Shown piece by piece: positions 58,248 to 64,000 of a DNA stretch of 64,000 bases; position 1 is the stretch's first letter; every line of letters begins with the position of its first letter. The stretch is from Janthinobacterium lividum (GTDB lineage: Bacteria > Pseudomonadota > Gammaproteobacteria > Burkholderiales > Burkholderiaceae_D), in assembly GCF_023509035.1 (NCBI RefSeq), contig NZ_CP075583.1:1116001-1180000 (forward strand), written 5' to 3'. The notes beneath the pieces are model-generated. The model was not told the origin of the DNA, did no database searches, and was given only the letters and a program-made list of their open reading frames with translations. A program made the translations under genes and the position numbers.

Positions 58248-58999
58248 GTAGCAAATCCCCGGTGGAAGAAACTTTTATCTCGCATCTGGTCGAGCTGCGC
58301 AACCGCCTGGTCAAGGCCTCGATCGGCATCGCCGTCGTCTGCGCCGTGCTGTTTTACTGGCCCGGCCCCTCGCATATCTACGATTTTATTGCCGCGCCGA
58401 TGATCGCCTCGCTGCCGGCCGGCTCGAAAATGATCGCCACCGGCGTCATTTCACCGTTCCTGGTGCCGATGAAAGTGACCTTGGTGATCGCCTTCATCGT
58501 TGCCTTGCCCTGGGTGCTGTACCAGATGTGGGCCTTCATCGCGCCCGGCTTGTACACGCATGAAAAGCGCCTGATCGCGCCGCTGGTCATTTCGTCTTCC
58601 CTGCTGTTCATCGCCGGCGTGGCCTTCTGCTACTTCTTTGTCTTTGGCCGCGTCTTTCACTTCATCAGCGACTTTTCGCCGTCGTCGATTGCCGTCACGC
58701 CCGATATCGAAAACTACCTCGATTTCGTCATGTCGATGTGCCTGGCCTTTGGCGCCACCTTCGAGGTGCCCGTGGTGGTGGTGATCCTGGTGCGCATGGG
58801 CCTGGTCAGCATCGCGAAACTCAAGGAAATACGTCCCTACATCATCGTCGGCGCCTTCGTGATTGCCGCCATCGTCACGCCGCCGGATGTGGTCAGTCAG
58901 TTCTCGCTGGCCATCCCGATGTGCTTGCTGTTCGAGTTGGGCTTGCTGGTGGCGCCCATCTTCGTCAAGGCCACCCAGGCGCCGGAAGAAGCGTCCTAG
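58244..58999 (+). CDS. tatC: Twin-arginine translocase subunit TatC
   Basis: A 251-aa six-helix membrane protein that recognises twin-arginine signal peptides. Conserved FISHLVELRNRLVKASIGIA, the first periplasmic loop, PWVLYQMWAFIAPGLYTHEK and the central FCYFFVFGRVFHF region are present. It is the last gene of the operon, with a terminator about 40 bases after it. Confidence 0.96.
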   Translation: MSSKSPVEETFISHLVELRNRLVKASIGIAVVCAVLFYWPGPSHIYDFIAAPMIASLPAGSKMIATGVISPFLVPMKVTLVIAFIVALPWVLYQMWAFIAPGLYTHEKRLIAPLVISSSLLFIAGVAFCYFFVFGRVFHFISDFSPSSIAVTPDIENYLDFVMSMCLAFGATFEVPVVVVILVRMGLVSIAKLKEIRPYIIVGAFVIAAIVTPPDVVSQFSLAIPMCLLFELGLLVAPIFVKATQAPEEAS

Positions 59000-59035
59000 A
59001 CGACAGCAAGATACTGCAAGCACTATACGCAGGCA

Positions 59036-59071
59036 AAAGCCGCTGACCTCCCTCGGGAGCAGCGGCTTTTT
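59036..59071 (+). terminator. Terminator of the tat operon
   Basis: AAAGCCGCTG pairs with CAGCGGCTTT, with an inner CTCC/GGAG stem around a CTCG loop, followed by T5. Confidence 0.85.
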
Positions 59072-59218
59072 CATTGGGCAGGCGCTTGGTGAGCATTTAC
59101 TGCATGCGCTTCCCCTTGCTGGAAAATCGGCAATTGCCAGTGAGGAGTGCGGTGGCGCCTGCCTTCCCATGAGCTTAATGGACCGGGACGCCGGTGGTTT
59201 GCGGTGGCGCAAACGGAT

Positions 59219-59246
59219 GCAAAAAGGGCGCCGCGGCGCCCTTTGC
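59219..59246 (-). terminator. Terminator of the DUF885 gene
   Basis: A perfect palindrome AAAGGGCGCC-GC-GGCGCCCTTT lies 21 bases past the stop codon; on the minus strand it ends in T5. The 148 bases between this and the tat terminator hold nothing I can recognise. Confidence 0.8.
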
Positions 59247-59266
59247 AAGGTGATGTTGCGTACCGC

Positions 59267-61129
59267 TTAATTCATCAGTTCCTTGATGACTTTCACGGGC
59301 GCGCTGCCGTAGCTGAGGAATTGCTCATGGAAATCCTTCAGCACGAATTTGCTACCCAGCGCTTGCTTGCGTTGTTCGCGCAAGTCCATGATCTCGCTGT
59401 AACCGCTGAAATAGCTGGTCAGTTGCACCGAGCTGAGCTGCACGCGGCGCCATTTCTCTGTTGCTTCACGCTTGGTCTGGAAGGCCTGGCGCGTCAGCAG
59501 GTCGAGCGCCTGTGCTTCCGTCATGCCCAGCACGTGCACGCTATAGTCGAGGATGGTGTTGGTGACGCTGCGCAAGTTCCACTTCGAATACATCAGCCAC
59601 ATTTCCGGCGCGTTATTGCCATAGCCCGATTCGAGCATCATGCGTTCGCCATATACGGCCCAGCCTTCGATCATGGCGCCGTTGCCGAAGATGGATTTGA
59701 CCAGCGAGGGTGACTTGTTGGCATACACGAGCTGCGTGTAGTGGCCGGGGATGGCTTCGTGGATGTTCAGGATCTGCAAGATCCAGTGGTTGTACTCGCG
59801 CAAGCTGCTTTCCGCCTGTTCCGCCGTTTCGCCATCGAGTGGCGTCACGTTGTAATAGGTGCGGTCCTGCGGGCGATACGGGCCGGGAGCCTCGATGCTG
59901 GCGCCCGCCACGCCGCGCTGGTAGGCGGGCGTTTCACGCACGACCAGGGGCTTTTTCGGGTCCATCGTCAGCAGGTTGTGGCTGCTCACCCATTCCTGCA
60001 ATTCCGGGATCTGGCGGCGGATTTCCGGTACGAAATCGGCGGGCGCAACGTGATTGCTGGAGAGCTTGTCGATCACCATGCCGATCTTCGCCGTGCGGTC
60101 CGCCGGCTTGGCCGTGGCGCCCATGGTTTTCACCCACAGTTCGTCGGACAGGCTATCCATGTGCTCGAGCAGCGTTTCGCGCGCCGCCAGGGCTTTCTGG
60201 TACATCTGCTCGGCGCTCACGCTGGCTTGGATATCGTAGGCAAATTTCTGTTCATACAAATCCTTGCCGATGCGGAAGGAACGCGCGTTGCCGTTCTGTG
60301 CCAGCGCGGCATCCTGTTCCGTCAGCCAGGCCGCATAGCCCTGCACGGCCGTGCGAGCCGCGGCGATGCGCGCGTTGTACAGCTGTTTTTCCGTCGGCGT
60401 CAGGATGGAGCCCTGTGCCGTCTTGTTCAGGTCGTCAAGCACGCTGAGCACGCCGGCGCTCTGGGCGATGGCCAGCTGCGTGTGTTCGCGCGTGGGGTTG
60501 ACGATGCTGGCGCGGGCGGCCGCATAGTATTGCGGCACGGTGGCGATGCGCTTGAGCAAGGTGCGCAGGCGCTGCGGCTGGGCCGCGTACTCCGTATTCA
60601 GGATGAAGTCGATCGAGCCGGCCACGTTGTACTGGGCGGGATTCCATTCGAATTCGCGGAAGGTGGTCAGATACCAGCGGTCCGATTGCAGTTTATTCGT
60701 CAGCAAGGCCAGGTCGGTACGTTGCTTGTCCGACATTTTGCTGGCATTCAGCTTGCCGAACTTGCCCAGCCATTCTTCGATGAAGGCCAGTTGCTTCTGG
60801 CGGCTGGCCGCGTCGGGAATGCTCAGGTTGGCGGCGCCATCGTACTTGCCGACCGAAATCGCGCTTTCCGGGTCCAGGCGCCACAGGGCCGTGAGGAACT
60901 GGCCACTCAGGTTATTCATGGAACGATCGCTGCTGTTTTCGCTGGCGACGGCGGCGACCGTGGCTGCCGTGGCGGCGCTGACGACGGCCGCCTTCTTGGC
61001 GACGATTTTTTTCTTGCTGCTGCTGGTGCTGGCCTTGCCGTTTTTCTGCGGCTTCTTGGCGGCGCTGGCCGGTGTCAGGGTAAAGGCCATCATCAATGCG
61101 GCGAGCGCAACTTTATTTTTTATTGGCAT
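59267..61129 (-). CDS. Exported DUF885-family peptidase-like protein
   Basis: A 620-aa protein with a signal peptide (to about TPASA, residue 23), then a Lys/Ser/Ala-rich linker (KKPQKNGKASTSSSKKKIVA), then a DUF885 domain. The probable zinc motif is HEAIPGHY, with a downstream glutamate in GWAVYGERMMLESGYG. Such proteins resemble M2/M32-like metallopeptidases. The likely location is the periplasm. The substrate is unknown. It is monocistronic, with its own terminator. An AT-rich region (TTATATTATAAG on the minus strand) about 55 bases upstream could be the promoter. Confidence 0.85.
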   Translation of the reverse strand: MPIKNKVALAALMMAFTLTPASAAKKPQKNGKASTSSSKKKIVAKKAAVVSAATAATVAAVASENSSDRSMNNLSGQFLTALWRLDPESAISVGKYDGAANLSIPDAASRQKQLAFIEEWLGKFGKLNASKMSDKQRTDLALLTNKLQSDRWYLTTFREFEWNPAQYNVAGSIDFILNTEYAAQPQRLRTLLKRIATVPQYYAAARASIVNPTREHTQLAIAQSAGVLSVLDDLNKTAQGSILTPTEKQLYNARIAAARTAVQGYAAWLTEQDAALAQNGNARSFRIGKDLYEQKFAYDIQASVSAEQMYQKALAARETLLEHMDSLSDELWVKTMGATAKPADRTAKIGMVIDKLSSNHVAPADFVPEIRRQIPELQEWVSSHNLLTMDPKKPLVVRETPAYQRGVAGASIEAPGPYRPQDRTYYNVTPLDGETAEQAESSLREYNHWILQILNIHEAIPGHYTQLVYANKSPSLVKSIFGNGAMIEGWAVYGERMMLESGYGNNAPEMWLMYSKWNLRSVTNTILDYSVHVLGMTEAQALDLLTRQAFQTKREATEKWRRVQLSSVQLTSYFSGYSEIMDLREQRKQALGSKFVLKDFHEQFLSYGSAPVKVIKELMN

Positions 61130-61297
61130 AGTTTATCTCTTGAATATTTTGTTGTTTGTCCTAATCAGAAAATAATAAACTTATAATATAAGTAACAAAC
61201 AACTATTGAAAGGTTGGCCTTGCTTGCCTGGGCGGCCCAAAGATTAGCATTAATTGCCGCCGCTGCGCAGTTTTTTGCGCCGGGAGCGCGCGCGGCG

Positions 61298-61786
61298 CTA
61301 GACGACGATGGCGCTGCCGCGCAGCATGTCCTGGTGGCGCGCATTGATGGCCGCCACGGCATCCTTGCCGCGCGCCATGCTGGTAGCGTGGATTTCGATG
61401 TCCTGCGTGTAGCGCTGGCTGACGCGCACCGTGTAGGACTGGAACAGCCAGCTCCAGAAGTTCGTTTCATAGACGGCTTCATCCATGTCGCGCCATTTGA
61501 CGACCGTGAGTTTCTTTTTCCACGGCAAGATGCCGGACGCCAGCCACACGCCAGCCTCGTCGTAGTACAGCTGATAGCTGCGTATCGTCAGCAGGCGGTA
61601 GGCGACGATCAGGGCCGAGCCGATCAGCACGACGAAAGCGGCGCGCGCGTTGTACTTGAAGGCGAGCGGCAGGGCGGCAAAAAACAGCAGCACGGCGATG
61701 ACGAAGGTGCTGACGTAGGCGGTCCAGGATTTGCCGCACAAAAAGGTGGCGCGCTGGCCGGCGCTGGTGGCGATATAGTCGGTCAT
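61298..61786 (-). CDS. Membrane protein with a bacterial PH-like domain
   Basis: A 162-aa protein. Two hydrophobic helices (about 22-45 and 48-66: WTAYVSTFVIAVLLFFAALP, AAFVVLIGSALIVAYRLL) are followed by a cytoplasmic domain (YQLYYDEAGVWLASGILPWK, WRDMDEAVYETNFWSWLFQS, HATSMARGKDAVAAINARHQ). This arrangement is typical of small bPH2 membrane proteins. The function is unknown. It lies 55 bases downstream of the SNF2 ATPase gene and may be co-transcribed. Confidence 0.65.
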   Translation of the reverse strand: MTDYIATSAGQRATFLCGKSWTAYVSTFVIAVLLFFAALPLAFKYNARAAFVVLIGSALIVAYRLLTIRSYQLYYDEAGVWLASGILPWKKKLTVVKWRDMDEAVYETNFWSWLFQSYTVRVSQRYTQDIEIHATSMARGKDAVAAINARHQDMLRGSAIVV

Positions 61787-61841
61787 GGCGTGGCAGAGAA
61801 ACAGGGAGAAAGGATCATCGCATGGAACGCGGCTTCGCCGT

Positions 61842-64000
61842 TCATTTTTTCAAGCCCTCCTGCAGCATGCCCAGCATGTCATTGGCCGACATGCGCGCGG
61901 CCGCGTCGCTGCCTTCCAATAAACTGTCGGCCAGGTCGCGCTTGTGCTGGTGTAATTCGACGATGCCTTCCTCGATCGTGTGCTTGGCCACCAGGCGGTA
62001 GATGGTGACGGGGCGCAATTGCCCCATGCGGTGGGCGCGGTCCGAGGCCTGGTCTTCCACGGCCGGATTCCACCACGGATCCATGTGGATCACGTAATCG
62101 GCTGCCGTCAAATTGATGCCCATGCCGCCCGCTTTCAGGCTGATCAGGAAGACATCGCCTTCTCCCGCCTGGAAGGCATCGACCCGGCGCTTGCGTTCCT
62201 GCATGGGCGTGCTGCCGTCGAGATACTGGTAGCTGACGCCGTGCTGCTCCAGGTGCTTGCGGATCAGGGTCAAGTGGTCGACGAACTGGCTGAAGACGAG
62301 CACCTTGTGGCGGTTTTCCAGCAAACCCGACAGCAATTGCGCGAAGGCCGCCAGCTTGCTGCTGGCCAGGCCCAGTTCCGGCGCCACCAGTTGCGGATTG
62401 CAGCAGGCGCGGCGCAGCTTCATGATCTCGGCCAGGATCTGGATGGCTTTTTTCGACGCCGGCCCTTCTACCATCGCCAGCTTTTCCAGCGCTTCGCGGC
62501 GCAAGGATTCGTACAGCGCCGTTTCCTGTGGCGACAGTTCCACTTCCAGCACGATTTCCGTGCGCGACGGCAATTCCGACAGCACTTGCGTCTTGGTGCG
62601 GCGCAGGATGAACGGCGCGATCAGGCGGCGCAGCCGCAGGCGCGCGCCAGCCGCCGCCCGCTTGTCCTGATCCTTTTCGATGGGTCCGGCGAAGCGCAGG
62701 TTGAACTGATCGAGGGTGCCCAGCAAACCGGGGTTGATGAAGCGGAACAGATTCCACAATTCGCCCAGATGATTTTCCAGCGGCGTGCCGCTGGCCACCA
62801 TGCGGAAATCCCCTTGCAAGGCCATCACGGCTTGCGAGCGCTTGGTGGCGCCATTCTTGATGGCCTGCGCTTCATCGAGCACGATGGTATGCCAGCGCAC
62901 GCCGGCAAACATGGTGGCTTCCTGCTGCAGCAAGCCATAGCTGGCCACCACCACGTCGAACGGTTGCAATGTTTCCAGCATGTCGGCGCGGTCGCCGCTG
63001 CCGAACAGTTTGATATTCAAGGTGGGCGCGAAGCGCTGCGCTTCGCTGATCCAGTTCATGCACACGGACGTGGGGGCGACGACGAGGGTGGGGCCGTTCG
63101 GCGCGCGCGCCAGGATCAGGGCCAGCGCCTGTAAGGTCTTGCCGAGTCCCATGTCGTCGGCCAGGCAGGCGCCCACGCCCCAGTGCGCCAAGCGCGCCAG
63201 CCATTGGTAGCCGGCCAGCTGGTAGTCGCGCAAGTCCGCCTGCAGGGTGCTGGGCAACTGCGGTTGAAAGTCGTCGAGGGCGCGCAGGCGCAGCAAGTGT
63301 TCGCGCCACAATTTGTCGGCCTTCACGCCGCCCGCGTCGTTGGCCAGCTCTTCCAGCGCGAAGGCGGCCAGCGGGTGGATGTGCACGCCATCGGCATGCG
63401 CCTCGCCATACGCGGCCAGCTCCGACAACCGGCGGTACAATTCGTCGCTCAGGGCCAGGAACTGGTTGTCGCCCAGGGCCACGAAGCGGCTTTTATTGTT
63501 CTGCATCAAGTCGAGCAGGGCGCGCAAATCCATGACCTTGTCTTCATCGATCTGCACTTCGCCGCTGGCGGCAAACCAGTCTTTTTCGCTCTTGATATTC
63601 AGGCGCATCTGGCCGCTGTCGATACGTTTCGACACGCGCATGGTTTCGCCTTCGGGCCACGCCAGTACGATGCCCTCTGGGTCCAGCGCCTGCAATTCCA
63701 CCAGCAGTTGCAGGCCCAGGGCAGGCTGGCCCAGCAGCCACTCGCCATGCTCTTCTTCCGCCTCTTCCAGCACCAGGCAACGACCGATGAGCTGGCGCTG
63801 CGCCTCGCGCTCCGCGTTCAGGTCGCGCCGCGCCTGCACGGCCCGGCCCGCCACGTCGGCAAACACGCTTTCGGCGCCGCTGCCGGGCGCGTAATAGGCG
63901 CCGTTGTCGAGCAAAGGGCGCACGAGGATCTGCATTTTCAGACCCTGCTGGTAGGGCAGCAAGTGCACGTGCAGGCGGTGGTCGGCCGTGATCGCTTCCG
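61842..64000 (-). CDS. SNF2-family DNA-dependent ATPase, 5' end outside the window
   Basis: At least 719 codons are visible; the frame stays open to the window edge, so the N-terminus is missing. A possible GTG at 63968 is probably internal. Helicase landmarks: DDMGLGKTLQALALILA (motif I), VLDEAQAIKNG (motif II, DEAQ), ASGTPLENHLGELWNLF (III), and in the second lobe YLDGSTPMQERKRRVDAFQ, SLKAGGMGINLTAADYVIHM, DRAHRMGQLRPVTIYRLVAK. DEAQ rather than DESH and the different N-terminus distinguish it from the SNF2 gene at 28867. It looks RapA/HepA-like and may act in transcription or chromatin-like remodelling. Confidence 0.88.
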   Translation of the reverse strand, partial: EAITADHRLHVHLLPYQQGLKMQILVRPLLDNGAYYAPGSGAESVFADVAGRAVQARRDLNAEREAQRQLIGRCLVLEEAEEEHGEWLLGQPALGLQLLVELQALDPEGIVLAWPEGETMRVSKRIDSGQMRLNIKSEKDWFAASGEVQIDEDKVMDLRALLDLMQNNKSRFVALGDNQFLALSDELYRRLSELAAYGEAHADGVHIHPLAAFALEELANDAGGVKADKLWREHLLRLRALDDFQPQLPSTLQADLRDYQLAGYQWLARLAHWGVGACLADDMGLGKTLQALALILARAPNGPTLVVAPTSVCMNWISEAQRFAPTLNIKLFGSGDRADMLETLQPFDVVVASYGLLQQEATMFAGVRWHTIVLDEAQAIKNGATKRSQAVMALQGDFRMVASGTPLENHLGELWNLFRFINPGLLGTLDQFNLRFAGPIEKDQDKRAAAGARLRLRRLIAPFILRRTKTQVLSELPSRTEIVLEVELSPQETALYESLRREALEKLAMVEGPASKKAIQILAEIMKLRRACCNPQLVAPELGLASSKLAAFAQLLSGLLENRHKVLVFSQFVDHLTLIRKHLEQHGVSYQYLDGSTPMQERKRRVDAFQAGEGDVFLISLKAGGMGINLTAADYVIHMDPWWNPAVEDQASDRAHRMGQLRPVTIYRLVAKHTIEEGIVELHQHKRDLADSLLEGSDAAARMSANDMLGMLQEGLKK

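Overview
The window is a GC-rich stretch of a betaproteobacterial chromosome. The block mlaFEDACB - ABC exporter - bolA/ibaG - murA - his operon - hinT - tatABC is a typical Burkholderiales gene order. The overall gene set looks most like Oxalobacteraceae (Janthinobacterium, Duganella or Massilia); this is inferred from gene order and protein style, not from a search.

Layout. 1-4500: a 116-bp dispersed repeat, then minus-strand housekeeping genes (ubiX, grxD, a GNAT acetyltransferase, tex) and a small secreted protein. 4588-28145: an accessory secretion locus, all on the plus strand. It starts with a three-gene cell-surface-signalling module (a periplasmic STN/TonB-C protein with no receptor barrel, an ECF sigma factor, a FecR-type anti-sigma). 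Next come a 4559-residue two-partner-secretion exoprotein of the DUF3739 filamentous-haemagglutinin class and its TpsB transporter (frameshifted here). A private energy module follows: a DUF2341/LamG-like domain fused to ExbB, then ExbD and TonB. A second copy of the 116-bp repeat, a Porin_5-type porin and a periplasmic coiled-coil protein close the locus. 28160-34000: a YbjN-like protein, an SNF2-family ATPase, and a PAS-histidine kinase with an OmpR-type regulator. 34023-34962: a REP-associated (RAYT-like) transposase between two pairs of 12-bp repeats. 35038-41281: glutamate synthase gltBD. 41528-47549: the Mla phospholipid-transport operon and an ABC-2 exporter. 47596-58999: ibaG, murA and the his genes, with an orphan DNA methyltransferase between hisD and hisC, then hinT and tatABC. 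59219-64000: minus-strand DUF885 peptidase-like protein, PH-domain membrane protein, and a second SNF2-type ATPase that runs off the window edge.

How the accessory locus seems to work: the periplasmic STN protein and the anti-sigma would sense a signal and release the ECF sigma. The exoprotein and TpsB genes share a promoter-like block with identical spacing (22 of 29 bases, then GCAGTC, 14 bases, CTGTC). It overlaps 7-4-7 direct repeats resembling Pho boxes, so sigma-factor and phosphate-starvation control could converge there. The closest described parallel I know is the P. aeruginosa PUMA3 system (VreA-VreI-VreR) with PdtA/PdtB and ExbB2/ExbD2. Here regulators, cargo, transporter and TonB/ExbB/ExbD lie together in one locus.

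Sequence quality: six single-base indels, five of them in homopolymer runs, break or alter five genes (tpsB, an SNF2 gene, a histidine kinase, hisG, hisE). Because hisG and hisE are needed for histidine prototrophy, sequencing error is the simplest explanation. No stretch longer than 300 bases lacks a gene. I saw no tRNA, rRNA or CRISPR.
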